From Meghimatium bilineatum (taxonomy: Eukaryota > Mollusca > Gastropoda > Stylommatophora > Philomycidae), in NCBI GenBank assembly GCA_034231615.1, contig CM067322.1, positions 99,085,087 to 99,149,086 of the forward strand: 64,000 nt of DNA, given 5' to 3'. Positions 1 to 11,154 of the stretch are shown piece after piece. Each line of letters begins with the position of its first letter. The first letter of the stretch is position 1. The position numbers and the translations under genes are program-made. The notes under the pieces were generated by a model. It saw nothing but the letters and a program-made list of their open reading frames with translations. It did not search any database and was not told the origin of the DNA.

Positions 1-165
1 TGGACAGTCAAGAAACTAATGTAGAAGTTCTCAGAGATGCTTGAGTGCAGTGACAAATGTTAGCAAAAATTAGAAGCAGAAAGACAATATTTTTAGGTTG
101 TTATTAGAAAAGCAAAACTTGAACATTTAGCAACCATCGGAAAGATCAGGTGCATGACAGATAAC
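1..165 (+). pseudogene. L3-type LINE C-terminal tail fragment
   Basis: The start matches the segments at 56905-57025 and 57760-57900, which read in frame pieces as a LINE tail (WTVKKTNVKILRHA, then IAKIRSR and FLGHGMRN). Here the frame is broken by stops. The fragment continues off the left edge. Bases 150-185 resemble a scrap of SINE A. Decayed non-LTR element, inferred by comparison within the window. Confidence 0.55.
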
Positions 166-429
166 AGTGTTGCTATTCTTTGCTCCAATGTCCGACCTCG
201 GCATCAACCTTGTACACGCATAATTAAGCTACCCCATTCTATAGAAATTAAAGCCCAAAATATAAAGTTCTGTGTTTTCTGAATAGAACGCCTGCGTATC
301 TAGCGGCAGTGAGAAAACCTGAGTCCATATAAATCTGCCATGATGGATAGACCACATTTTTCTGATATGTCCTGCGCAAATCATACACATACTGTCACCC
401 ATATTTGTTGATCCAATGGATCAATTCCT
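166..429. other. unannotated stretch
   Basis: No coding region, tandem array or recognisable repeat boundary seen apart from short SINE-like scraps near its start. Confidence 0.4.
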
Positions 430-745
430 TTCATTTCTCACTTTCTGTGTCATGTGACGTTTTCTTTCCAGAACGTAATCTTCCTTATGAATCTCGTGAA
501 ATCCCCACGGTCTCTGGCAAGTTGTCCCGCCTCATCTAGTGACATGTGCATGCATTTCTGAATATATCTTGTCCAGCGACGTCTTGGTCGACCTCTTCGT
601 ACTGCCTTCTATCGCTCCCTCCAACAACACTCATTCCATGACATTGTATCTCTTCACATGGCCAACAAAACCTAACTTCCTTCGTAAAATATGGTGTTTA
701 AAAGCCAGCCCTTTTGAAAGTTGATTTTTCTTAGCACGTCTTGGT
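430..745 (-). pseudogene. L3-type LINE C-terminal tail, decayed
   Basis: Read on the minus strand in shifting frames it gives FGHVKR, GRPRRRWTRYIQ, then ARDRGDFTRFI and TFWKENVT, the usual LINE end after the RT domain. A better preserved relative lies at 58020-58275 (RLFGHVKRHNCLERQI, WTDDIKDN, ENASHIAQDRERFREFI). Not functional. Confidence 0.6.
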
Positions 746-811
746 TGGTACTTCTTGCTGTCCATGATGTCATATTACGATCTCAATGTCACTTTAAGCA
801 TACGTCATGTC

Positions 812-1061
812 GCTAGCCAAGTACAGGTCGAGTTAGCCAAGTATAGGTCGAGTTAGCCAAGTACAGGTCGAGTTAGCCAAGTACAGGTCGAGTCAGCCAA
901 GTACAGGTCGAGTCAGCCAAGTACAGGTCGAGTCAGCCAAGTACAGGTAGAGTCAGCCAAGTACACGTCGCGTTAGCCAAGTACAGGTCGAGTCAGCCAA
1001 GTACAGGTCGAGTCAGCCAAGTACAGGTAGAGTCAGCCAAGTACACGTCGCGTTAGCCAAG
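812..1061. repeat. 20-bp minisatellite with 80-bp higher-order unit
   Basis: About 12 copies of a 20-bp unit (GTACAGGTCGAGTCAGCCAA and variants). Bases 901-980 and 981-1060 are identical four-unit blocks ending in the same two variant units, so the array has been extended by copying an 80-bp block. Confidence 0.93.
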
Positions 1062-1734
1062 ACGAGCTTGGGTATGTTTTTTAACAGAAGGACATACAAC
1101 CATGCTAAATCAATAGTTCATAAATCAGTAACTGTATGGGTCGGTTTGTAAAGTTTTCAGAAACATTGATAATTGAATAAAGTCTTGATATTTGATTCTC
1201 TAAGTGAACTTTGACCGAGTCTATCCTCATCCGTTCTGCTAATCGTCCTTATCGTAAACTCATATTGTGTAGTAACTTTGCACATCTCTGACCCGTATAT
1301 AAGCCAGCAGATATTAAGAGGTGATTGAGGGCCACGGGGTGAGCAAGCTCTAATCCACCCTACTCTCATTATTCTCCACCAATAAGACAATTAGAAAATG
1401 ACTTAGTACCAAGAAATAAGTCCAAAAACGAAGATGGAAAAAAACGGTGATTATCTACCTTTAGAGTATAGGAATAGAATCAAACTAAACCTTTTTACGT
1501 GACGTTTGTCACTAGTTACGTCACATATTGACCAACGTCACTATATTACTCGCCTAGAAATCGTTGGAGGACTCCGTATGCTGGAGCATACAATGTGACC
1601 CCCTCAACAATCCTGTCTAGTTACGGGTTTATACGAAAGGATGATGTATAGACTTTGTGTCGTCTGCAAGCCGACCAACGAAATTCACGGAAATAATGGA
1701 AAACATTATAACTTGTTTTGATTTTTCTGGTTGC
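1062..1734. other. unannotated stretch
   Basis: No gene, tandem array or recognised repeat. Only short open frames without similarity that I can name. Confidence 0.4.
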
Positions 1735-2347
1735 TGAACGCCAACCATAGCCCACAGCCTGTGGTATTCCTGATAGATGCAAGGTCAGTGCTTCAAGCTC
1801 TCGTCTGGAAAACTAACAGACTTAACAAAAACTACTAAATAAATTGTCTTACCAGTATAGGGTAACCATGCAGTGAATACCCTCTCACTGTGGAATACCA
1901 GGACATGAAAAAGCAGATCATCTGGCTAAGGAAGGTGCTGCCGAAGACCAACCAGATATACCAATCACCTACCATCCGAAAAAAAACAGATGATCAAGTC
2001 AATAAGAAAGCCACAAACACCAACACAAGATGACTATCACATTATGAACAGATCAGAGCAAGTTATAATTCTACGTCTCAGAACGGGACACAACCGACTC
2101 CGCAGTCACATGTATACAAAGTTCGAGATTGGCAACACGGCCATGTAAACAGGCAGCACAGAGTGCCAAACATATACTTCAATAGTGTTCTGAGTATGAA
2201 ACGCTGAGACAGACATATTGGCCAGAGGAAACAATACTGGAAACAAAGTTGTATGGGTCACTGTGTGAATTACAAAAGACAGTGAGTTTTATTCAGGACA
2301 CAGAGTTACAGATATAGACATGTTTCAAGTGAACTAAGGAAGAAGAA
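1735..2347 (+). pseudogene. Nimb-like LINE, 3' fragment (RNase H to tail)
   Basis: Matches the last third of the LINE ORF at 16354-18528, from the segment before LTDARSVLQAL through the 3' end (TGTTTCAAGTGAAC then a GAAGAAG tail). It is 5' truncated, lost the first cysteines of the C-terminal CCHC-like motif through a small deletion near 2145, and has a one-base insertion near 1825 that creates a stop. The same insertion is present in the minus-strand copy at 21290-21310. Confidence 0.85.
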
Positions 2348-2511
2348 TATTATGCTGGTAAGTCTTTACTGTCGATACCACGTGAAAAAACCTCATGGGT
2401 TCCACACAGACAAAATTCAAGAATCTCAAAAAAAGAAGTGAAAATCACGTGTATTTTTGAACAAATTAACTTTGCAACTCCATCCATAAACCCATAGTAC
2501 GTCAGGGTCGT

Positions 2512-3842
2512 AGGGGTACCACATTGGATGCTTCAGCACACAGTCCTCCAGCATAGGGGTACCACATTGGATGCTTCAGCACACAGTCCTCCAGCATAGG
2601 GGTACCACATTGGATGCTTCAGCACATAGTCCTCCAGCATAGGGGCACCACATTGGATGCTTCAGCACACAGTCCTCCAGCATAGGGGCACCACATTGGA
2701 TGCTTCAGCACATAGTCCTCCAGCATAGGGGCACCACATTGGATGCTTCAGCACACAGTCCTCCAGCATAGGGGTACCACATTGGATGCTTCAGCACACA
2801 GTCCTCCAGCATAGGGGTACTACATTGGATGCTTCAGCACACAGTCCTCCAGCATAGGGGCACCACATTGGATGCTTCAGCACACAGTCCTCCAGCATAG
2901 GGGTACCACATTGGATGCTTCAGCACACAGTCCTCCAGCATAGGGGCACCACATTGAATGCTTCAGCACACAGTCCTCCAGCATAGGGGTACTACATTGG
3001 ATGCTTCAGCACACAGTCCTCCAGCATAGGGGTACTACATTGGATGCTTCAGCACACAGTCCTCCAGCATAGGGGCACCACATTGGATGCTTCAGCACAC
3101 AGTCCTCCAGCATAGGGGTACCACATTGGATGCTTCAGCACACAGTCCTCCAGCATAGGGGCACCACATTGGATGCTTCAGCACACAGTCCTCCAGCATA
3201 GGGGTACTACATTGGATGCTTCAGCACACAGTCCTCCAGCATAGGGGTACTACATTGGATGCTTCAGCACACAGTCCTCCAGCATAGGGGCACCACATTG
3301 GATGCTTCAGCACACAGTCCTCCAGCATAGGGGTACCACATTGGATGCTTTAGCACACAGTCCTCCAGCATAGGGGCACCACATTGAATGCTTCAGCACA
3401 CAGTCCTCCAGCATAGGGATACCACATTGGATGCTTCAGCACACAGTTCTCCAGCATAGGGGTACCACATTGGATGCTTCAGCACACAGTCCTCCAGCAT
3501 AGGGGCACCACATTGAATGCTTCAGTACACAGTCATCCAGCATAGGGATACCACATTGGATGCTTCAGCACACAGTTCTCCAGCATAGGGATACCACATT
3601 GGATGCTTCAGCACACAGTCCTCCAGCATAGGGGCACCACATTGGATGCTTCAGCACACAGTCATCCAGCATAGGGATACCACATTGGATGCTTCAGCAC
3701 ACAGTCCTCCAGCATAGGGGCACCACATTGGATGCTTCAGCACACAGTCATCCAGCATAGGGATACCACATTGGATGCTTCAGCACACAGTTCTCCAGCA
3801 TAGGGGTACCACATTGGATGCTTCAGCACACAATCATCCAGC
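2512..3842. repeat. 43-bp minisatellite, about 31 copies
   Basis: The unit starts GGGGTACCACATTGGATGCT and runs 43 bp. Variants at the first ten bases (GGGGTACCAC, GGGGCACCAC, GGGGTACTAC, GGGATACCAC) occur in an ordered pattern; a five-unit block of about 215 bp is repeated around 2985-3410. Unit length is not a multiple of three, so the open frames across it are not genes. Confidence 0.95.
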
Positions 3843-3892
3843 GATTTCTATCTTCAACGATGCGGATGAGTGTGGAAAAATCTTGCCTGACC

Positions 3893-3999
3893 ATTCCTTG
3901 ATGTTGTCTGTCCATGCCTTGATGTTGTCTGTCCATGCCTTGATGTTGGCTGTCCATGCCTTGATGTTGTCTGTCCATTCCTTGATGTTGTCTGTCCAT
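3893..3999 (-). repeat. 21-bp array inside LINE coding sequence
   Basis: Five copies of a 21-bp unit that on the minus strand translates as the heptad WTDNIKA/WTDNIKE. The heptad matches the DNIKEWT motif typical of LINE tails, and the array is in frame with the flanking LINE remnant, so it appears to have expanded from that codon block. Confidence 0.85.
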
Positions 4000-4127
4000 G
4001 TTTTTATTTGCCTTCCTCTGCTTTTCCCCTCTTCGATGGTTCCCTGTAGTATTGTATTTGACAAGGAATCATGTCTACATACATGTTCAAACCTTGCTAG
4101 TTGTCGTCGTTTCACTATTGAAAGCAA
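3893..4127 (-). pseudogene. L3-type LINE C-terminal tail with expanded heptad
   Basis: Open on the minus strand: VKRRQLARFEHVCRHDSL, then TILQGTIEEGKSRGRQ, KTWTDNIKEW and the repeated heptad. This is the common LINE tail (normally FGHV.RHDSL..TILQGTLEGGR.RGRQ...WMDNIKEWT), with FGHV changed to FEHV. No RT domain follows upstream, so it is a fragment. Confidence 0.8.
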
Positions 4128-4275
4128 TTATTCTTGTACACTTGCATACATCTCTACTTTATGTCTTACGTACAAATGTTTATTATGTTCCCTATTCGCC
4201 GAATTCGTCTGTAGCATTTGTACTCTCAAGCCTGTAATCGTCTCTCCATGTCCACAGTAAGTGTGTTTACTTTAT

Positions 4276-4345
4276 AAATAAAACGTCCCGAATAGGATTC
4301 GAACCAGCGACTTCGTGAGCACAACACCAACCGCTACTTCTGAGA
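4276..4345 (-). repeat. tRNA-like SINE head
   Basis: On the minus strand GGTTCGAATCC (a perfect pol III B box) follows an A-box-like TAGCGGTTGGTG at tRNA-like spacing. No complete cloverleaf is evident, so it is a tRNA-derived SINE head or tRNA pseudogene rather than a tRNA gene. Confidence 0.5.
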
Positions 4346-4469
4346 TCCACGATTGAGTGTGTTCAGAACAAACAACAAATCAAAATAAATTACTATGAAA
4401 AAATGAACACAAGTATTTAATGATTAGCTGTTATTACCATGAACGCCCCTCACAAGAATAATATCTCAA

Positions 4470-4594
4470 CAGAACCTTCACCTTGACTTATATGATACAA
4501 CAGAGCCTTCACCTTGACTTATATGATACAAAAGAGCCTTCACCTTGACTTATATGATACAACAGAGCCTTCACCTTGACTTAGGTGATACAAT
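4470..4594. repeat. 31-bp minisatellite, 4 copies
   Basis: Four near-identical copies of a unit containing AGAGCCTTCACCTTGACTTA; the last copy has changed TATATG to TAGGTG. Confidence 0.9.
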
Positions 4595-4968
4595 AACTTG
4601 TATTGTCTGTTTTGAGTCGATTCTTTTCTATGTGTCAATGCTGCTGCGTTTTTCTGTTGTCAATACGCCTATGGCTCAATTATCATGACCGCCCATAATC
4701 AATAAAACTTCTGCTCTAATAGATGTAGTCACTAATCTTGGCTGATTGGAGGTATCCGGTATTTTCATTGGCTAACTATACCAAATGACCAATTAAAAGT
4801 CGGATCAAACGGATCAGACAAGTGTTGTGACATATGGACGCGTAAACACAAAGCTTACTTATTCTACAGTGGGGCCTTGTAAATATGGTTGCATGTGGAA
4901 TGAAGGAGCGTATACAATTTTCTTCAAAATCTTTACTCATTTGAAACGCAGGTCACGTCACTTCAGCA

Positions 4969-4981
4969 ACCCCCCCCCCCC

Positions 4982-5030
<49 letters not shown>

Positions 5031-5048
5031 TACGCACACGCACACAAA
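4969..5048. repeat. compound C / CT / CA microsatellite
   Basis: A run of about 13 C, then about 14 TC dinucleotides, then AC dinucleotides. The open frames across it on both strands are low-complexity artefacts. Confidence 0.95.
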
Positions 5049-5384
5049 ATAACGAAGGTTATAAATAAAACAAAAACGCCAGTCGCGTGCGGGAGCGTGG
5101 GAAAGCACGAGCGAGGTCATAGGTTTGTTCCAGGGTTTAAGTACAACTATACACAATGAAGGAATGTTTTTGTTTTATTTCTGCTCCACGGGTTGGAAGA
5201 CGATAAAAAAATACTGTAGATTTATCTGTGAGAAGCTCACACGAAAACTAGAGATGATGGGATGTCCTCTGTAAGGCTGGTGGGGTGGAGAGGAAGTGGG
5301 GGATGTGAGAATGTATTGAGGAATCAATGATGGAGCCTAAGTATACATGAATATGTCTTATCTATTGTCCTTTTCCTACTTTTG

Positions 5385-5465
5385 TTGTAAGGCTTCACAG
5401 GATTGAATGACGATCGGCTGTCGAGCTGTGGCAAATTCTGTGGCCTGATATGCAGTAATATTGTG
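5385..5465 (-). pseudogene. L3-type LINE 3' end scrap
   Basis: Minus-strand reading gives NITAYQATEFA, matching the LINE tails ending NITAYQAI at 15830 and 27850. Only about 80 bp survive, next to a minisatellite. Confidence 0.5.
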
Positions 5466-5489
5466 AGTAAATATATAGGTAAAGTATTA

Positions 5490-5660
5490 GGGTATGTTGA
5501 GGCTGGTGCTTCATTGAATGGGGTTGAGGCTGGTGCTTCAATATATGCGGTTGAGGCCGGTGCTTAATTAAATGGAGTTGAGGCTGGTGCTTCAATAAAT
5601 GGGGTTGAGGCTGGTGCTTCAATAAATGTGGTTGAGGCCGGTGTTTAATTAATTAAAGTT
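5490..5660. repeat. 26-28 bp minisatellite
   Basis: Six or so diverged copies around GGTTGAGGCTGGTGCTTCAA. Weaker related copies trail to about 5770. Confidence 0.85.
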
Positions 5661-5782
5661 GAGTCTGGTGCTTACTTAGCTGGAGCTGGTGGTATGTTAA
5701 TTGGAAATTAAACTGGTGGTTCATTAATTGGTGTTGAGGCTGGTGGTTCATTAGCTGGAGGTGAGGCTAATGCTGTATTCCT

Positions 5783-6000
5783 GACAATTCTGACTACATC
5801 CTGCTGAATTTTTTTATTGAAATATGACTACATCTTGCTGAATTCTTGATTGAAATATGGCTACATCCTGCTGAATTCTTGATTGAATTCTGACTCCTGC
5901 TGAATTCTTGATTGAATTCTGACTCCTGTTGAATTCTGACTACGTGCTGCTTAATTCTTTATTGAATTCTGACTACATTCTGCTGAATTCTTGAGTGAAA
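5783..6000. repeat. irregular GAATTC-rich tandem repeat
   Basis: Imperfect repeats of TGCTGAATTCTTGATTGAAT with variable spacing. Boundaries are approximate. Confidence 0.7.
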
Positions 6001-6377
6001 CGTTCCACCTCGTGAACTCAAGACAAGCCGATTAACCACTCCACCGATGAGATCCCTAAACAATGGCCTACATTTTTCTACACAACCCATATGATTGCAT
6101 GACTTCAACACGGACATAAATATTGATTAAGTAAGTGCATGAGTTCATGTGAGCCTGACTTTTCGACAGTAAAGACGTGGCCGCTTATCAATATGTCCAG
6201 CTAGCGCATTAGAAAACAGCCTTTTAAGATGACGTATTTGGCTTTATCTTTGATTTTCATTTATCATGTTCAGTCTACTTTCGATAGCCAATGAAAATTA
6301 CGGGGAAAGTCATATGTGTCAGTTCAGATGGTTGTTTTTTTCTTCAATGGCCCTCCTGTCTTATATTCTCAATCCTA

Positions 6378-6400
6378 GATCTATCTATCTGTCCATCAAG

Positions 6401-6456
<56 letters not shown>

Positions 6457-6573
6457 ATATCTATCTATCTATCTATCTGTCTGTCTGTCTGTCTGTCAAT
6501 CTATCTATCTATCTGTCTATCTATCTGTCTATCTATCTGTCCATCTATCTGTCTATATATCTGTCTATCTATC
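6378..6573. repeat. CTAT/CTGT tetranucleotide microsatellite
   Basis: Long run of (CTAT)n interrupted by (CTGT)n. A smaller CTAT tract recurs at 6747-6790. Open frames here encode only Ile-Tyr-Leu-Ser repeats and are spurious. Confidence 0.95.
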
Positions 6574-6755
6574 TTCTTCTTCTTCTGCGTTCGTTCTCAA
6601 ACTCCTGCAGATTAGCAGTATGTAGTCCGGAGAACGGAATGCGTTGTGTCATGGTTTACAGAATTGCTGCGGTATCTGCGTCTTTCGGCCTGACACATCC
6701 GACTTCAGCAAGGCTTTGGTTCATTTACGCTATTTGGGATGGGACAATCTATCTA
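6574..6755 (-). repeat. SINE A, 5'-truncated copy
   Basis: Begins with the TTC-rich complement of the tail and CTCCTGCAGATTAGCAG, then the core GGCCTGACACATCCGACTTC; the distal part is lost into the CTAT microsatellite at 6747. Compare the complete copy at 52884-53158. Confidence 0.8.
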
Positions 6756-6794
6756 TCTATATATATGTCTATCAAGCTATCTATCTATTATCTT

Positions 6795-7145
6795 TTCTCG
6801 ACTTTTACTGCTAGGCGTCGCAAGATTGAATAACGATCGGTTTTCAGGCCGTGGCACGTGTGGTCGCTTGATATGCAGCAATATCGTGACGTCTCAGAAT
6901 GTTGGTAACTCCTTCAATCCCCATTCTTCTTAGTCTTCATCTGTCTCTTGCTGTTTCTTTGTTCATATTGCATGCTCTTGGCGCTGTCAATAAGGGTTCA
7001 TTCTCATTAATTGGCCTAATCATTTCAGTAGCTGCCTTTCAATATATTTGACCTGAGATGCTCTTCCAACCGTTCTTGTAATTACTCACATGATCTTGTT
7101 ATGTTCTCTGCTTTTCTTAGACATATCATTTCACAAGTATTACGC
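6795..7145 (-). pseudogene. L3-type LINE tail, decayed
   Basis: Minus-strand sequence is homologous to 62520-62800 and to 15565-15865 (plus). Recognisable blocks include the region coding CLRKA and the segment around NITAYQA. All frames carry stops. Confidence 0.6.
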
Positions 7146-7685
7146 TCTATATATTGTTCTTTAGTTATTGTCAATTACTCACGGTAAAAGACATTCACGG
7201 TACGCCGCTATGGGAAGCTACTCGAAGCTTTCTGTCATTTTTCGTATACTTTGTCATCAGCCAATAAAACGCACATATTAGCCTCCCGCAATGACGCGCA
7301 GTAGCGTAGATCTCGGTCTCTTACTGTTGAATGGTCAAGGTTTGATGAAGACAACGATAGACAGAAAACTGACAGAAGGAGGTAAAAATGGCATTGTCTA
7401 ACAAACAGGTCAACATGCCTAGGGCGACGTGTGCACGGATTGAAGAGTGAGTACTAGAGGAATGTGCATATGTACACACGCGCTAAGAAAGTGAACCATT
7501 ACTTGCATTCATGTCTTGAATTGGGTGAGCATGACATGCAAACAATCTCGGTAACATTGTGAGGTCTACGTGTGAATGGCCATAGAAATGTTAGCTGTTG
7601 ATTTGGTGGGTGGAGGCGAACCTAAAGAAATAGAGAGATCAAGGTAGATGGATAATATTAATAGATGTGGATGATATTCTTTCAT

Positions 7686-8030
7686 ATTGCGTGTAGCAGG
7701 GGTTGCCCATAAATATTGTGTGGAACATGGGTTGTCCATAAATATTGTGTGGAACATGGGTTGTCCATAAATATTGTGTGGAACATGGGTTGTTCATATT
7801 GTGTGGAACATGGGTTGTCCATAAATATTGTGTGGAACATGGGTTGTCCATAAATTTTGTGTGGAACATGGGTTGTCCATAAATAAAGTGTGGAACATGG
7901 GTTGTCCATAAATTTTGTGTGGAACATGGGTTGTCCATAAATAAAGTGTGGAACATGGGTTGTCCATAAATATTGTGTGGAACATGGGTTGTCCATAAAT
8001 ATTTCGTGTAACAGGGGGTGTCCATAATGT
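7686..8030. repeat. 29-bp minisatellite, about 12 copies
   Basis: Unit GGAACATGGGTTGTCCATAA plus nine bases (ATATTGTGT, ATTTTGTGT or ATAAAGTGT). Variants alternate. One copy near 7795 has a short deletion. The minus-strand frames rich in CSTQYLWTTHV arise from the repeat and are not genes. Confidence 0.95.
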
Positions 8031-8299
8031 CCAGAACAATTTTTGTGTGCTAAATTTTTACCCCCCTCCCATCTTGTCACCAATAATTATTTTGAATGAA
8101 AGAAGAGAAAAAAACACAAGCATGAAAAACAAAACGAAATTACACAAGTTTCAAATAGTTTTAAATCGTATATTAAAAAGAAATTGGTAGCATATCCTAT
8201 CCAGGACGTAGCTATCAACCCAGCATTTGTTGGCTGTGGTGATTTTCTAGGCAATATAAATACGTTCAGTAGGTTGTCATTGCTTTCTGAACGGTCCGG

Positions 8300-8392
8300 A
8301 TGCACAATTGCCTGTGGTGAGGATCGCACTCGGTACCGTCACAGACGCGCTCTGTACCACTTCGCCACAGAGCCGGACCGTACCAGAGCAAA
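8300..8392 (-). repeat. tRNA-like SINE head
   Basis: The minus strand reads as a tRNA-like head: TGGCGAAGTGGTACAGAGCG (A-box region) then GAGTGCGATCC (B-box-like). A diverged relative lies at 9655-9760, and the sequences following both also resemble each other, so this is a dispersed SINE family. Confidence 0.55.
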
Positions 8393-8426
8393 TCGTATAT
8401 ATATATATATATTCAATCATTATATT

Positions 8427-8600
8427 CTTCTTCTTCTTCTTCAGAGTTCATTCTCAAACTCCCGCTGGATTTCTCTTGTAACAAGACAATGATCCTACAA
8501 GATTTCCAGTTGAATATAGTCCAGAGAATGGAAATGCATTGTGTTGCCGTTTTATTTGCACCAATGGCCCAACACATCCGTCGTCGGCAGGCATTGTATT
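8427..8600 (-). repeat. SINE B copy
   Basis: Contains the SINE B signature on the minus strand: CGAGGACGG-type start, AAACGGCAACACAATGCATT, a GGAAATC block and the tail GAATGAACTCTGAAGAAGAA. Followed by part of a SINE A at 8605-8740. Confidence 0.8.
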
Positions 8601-8604
8601 GAGA

Positions 8605-8740
8605 TTTCCCATCAGACTTCTTCATGACTTCTGGATCACTTTGGCCTCCTATGGGTTGAGATAGCCAACCTCACCTACTAAAAGTTCGTAGTCGCCACTT
8701 ACTACATCCAAAACAGATAACATTGTTGCTATTGTCTTAT
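8605..8740 (-). repeat. SINE A partial copy
   Basis: Diverged 5' half of SINE A (complement of the segment with GGATCACTTTGGCC and the TTGTTGCTATTGTC end). Boundaries are approximate. Confidence 0.45.
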
Positions 8741-9419
8741 GGTAATAAGTTCTGAACATAACTTATTGAACCTTAGTGCGAAGTTGCAATAGTGTTCACC
8801 GCAATAAAATGTTTTAAAATGTACTTCAAACGATCCTACAGATGGATAATATTTACTCACTGCACAACACTGAAATCCAACAGGTAAAGCGTGAAACGGA
8901 GTAATGAAGTTTTCATAATAACATGAAACACACATAGGTATACACACACACACTCAAGTCGACGTTTTGACCAACAGCCTTTATCAAGGATTATATACAC
9001 ATAATAAAAAACGACAAGTATGGACGACACAACTACCGTTTACATGTCTTCGGGCTTTTAGTCTGGAAAAATATCCTTGTCAAAAGTAATTGAATCAATT
9101 GACAAGTGCCATTTCACAGTGTTCCTTGTTTACCGTATCTGTGTGTAGCAGCACTGTTATTGCCAGACATGTTGTATGAGGCGACTAATGTAGTTTTTTG
9201 GGGGTTTCCGGATTTCGTTCTCCAGACTACACTCTGATAATCTACAGGAGAAACAATGCAAAACAAATATTTGTTTAATGTTTTTTTTTTAAATAAAAGG
9301 AACGAAAACAAATTGGTATCACATCCTATTCGATTTGTAGCCATAAACATGGTGTTTTTTTCTGTTGTTATTTTCTAGATATAATACGTAAAATAGACGC
9401 CAAACATTAAACGCCAATG

Positions 9420-9612
9420 TTTAATTATTTCCCTTGTCTGTGTTTACAAATTTCATGTTCATCATTTAATAATTGATATGTTTATATATACAGGGTTGGG
9501 GTTAAGTTAGTTATGTAAAACACAACTTTCCTAACCCTACAATAAATTAATATTTAAATGATTAAATAATGAACATGACATTTACATAGACAAGGGAAAT
9601 AACTTGACTGTG
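9420..9612. mobile_element. short inverted-repeat element (MITE-like)
   Basis: The ends form an imperfect inverted repeat of roughly 50 bp: TTATTTCCCTTGTCTGTG near 9424 and its counterpart CATAGACAAGGGAAATAACT near 9593, with ATTTCATGTTCATCATTTAA pairing with TTAAATAATGAACATGACAT. No coding content. The superfamily cannot be told. Confidence 0.65.
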
Positions 9613-9654
9613 GTGACGTCTACTTGTACTGTACCATATGGTTTGCCATTGCTA

Positions 9655-9760
9655 TCTAGACGAGCCAGATGCACAGTTGCCGTCGGCGAAATTTGAACCA
9701 TGTACCTTTAGCCGTCACAGATGCGCTCTGTACCACGGCACCAAAGAGCCAGACTACCTC
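9655..9760 (-). repeat. tRNA-like SINE head
   Basis: Second copy of the family at 8300. On the minus strand GGTACAGAGCGCATCTGTGA is followed by GGTTCAAATTTC, a diverged B box. Confidence 0.55.
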
Positions 9761-10844
9761 GAGGAAATGTGTAGGTATTGGTCAGCTGACGTATCAACAT
9801 TAGTTTTCATGAATTACTTGTCGATCCAAGACTAACAAAACTTAGTCATTTCTTATTACATCTCTTGCAGAAAGAATCAGATTCTTTTATCCTTCTGCAG
9901 TCCTGGTGTTCTGACGCTGACAAAATGTTGACCATGCAAAGAAATTCGCAAAAGAAAACAGATATGATCTGTCTGTTTTCTAGATGCAACACTTGGATGC
10001 TTTGGTACGATCTCAGTTATCAATCTAACCTTAGAGCACACAGGAGATCTGTGTCCATCCCATCGCATCACAAAAATGTGCTCTACGTCAGATCCCAATA
10101 GAACTATACAAAAACAGTAAAGGTCAATGGCTTATTGGTCGAGCCTAAGCCTTATGTTTCAAGCTGTGATCCTACTTCCTTGTTTTTTATCCTAACAATT
10201 CACGAAGCCTAGCGAAGGTCCTTCGTTTACCTCCTGCCACAATCAAACACAGAACTGCTAATAACATTTTTTTCCCTCCTTTTCCAGGTGTTTCGGATAA
10301 GTTCCAGTACTTTTTCCCACGCTTTGAGAGCGAGTTGTCGACCATATTGAACTCACAAGCGCATCTTCACGTTGAGTTATGCACCTTGCAACAAATCTTT
10401 GGTACATGCAGGACCCGGGATATGACTTTTGTAAGGAAGACATTTTTCTCTTTAAAAACATTAATTTATTCATTTTTCTGAGATTTTTTATTGTATTTTT
10501 AGGGAAAACAATGTGGATACGGGGGTGAGGTGGTACCCTTTGTGAATTACTAGATTAACGTTAAATATTTTGCTGTATTTTCATTAAAGGGGGGGGGTTG
10601 AACCCCTCAAATCTACTTCTTACATGCGCCCGTGGGTACATGTATAATAAAAAATACAATTTTTAGTATACTTCTTGAAGAACAGTAGAACCGGAACAAA
10701 GTTCTTGTGTTTTGTAATTCGATATTATTGTTTGACAGAATCTTGACACAAGTTTGAGTAAATTGTTAGATTGCTCATTGATGTGTTGTGTAATTACAGC
10801 CAAAAAAACAATCGAGTTCTGTAGATAGAAGCCAGAGAGATAAA

Positions 10845-11125
10845 ACATGACACATAAATTAAGTGTCTTTATCTGCCCCTCTTGTTCGTTCCATTTTTCC
10901 TTTCTAATTATATGTCCAAAAAAATTGGACTTTCTTTTTTGGATAGGAATCAACTACTTGCTTTTTCAATTATTTTTTTCAAGATATCTTCAATGCGCTT
11001 TTTATTTGTTCTTTATGTCCACGACATATTTTTTAAAATACTTCTACTGTCTTAACATAGTTTTTTACTATTCTCTTGATTGTCCAAGATTCACCTCCAT
11101 ACTTCATAATTGATTCTATAATAAG
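10845..11125 (-). pseudogene. L3-type LINE tail (RT end to FGHI motif)
   Basis: On the minus strand: KYGGESWTIKRIVKNYV in broken frames, then IQKRKSNFFGHIIRKEKW, the LINE motif after the RT thumb. It parallels 20280-20780 (ILMYGSECWTISRIVNNYIE). Several stops and frameshifts. Confidence 0.7.
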
Positions 11126-11154
11126 TGGGGCTGCAGTAAAGCTGTATAACAATA

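Noticed and set aside
2512-3842. CRISPR-like regular repeats
   Set aside because: Units are contiguous with no unique spacers, and the DNA is clearly eukaryotic.
3775-4260. 161-codon plus-strand frame
   Set aside because: It runs across the end of a minisatellite and antisense to a recognisable LINE tail.
4276-4345. Functional tRNA gene
   Set aside because: A good B box but no convincing acceptor stem or anticodon arm; similar tRNA-like heads elsewhere belong to dispersed SINEs.
4953-5159. Frames over CT/CA repeats
   Set aside because: Low-complexity microsatellite translation.
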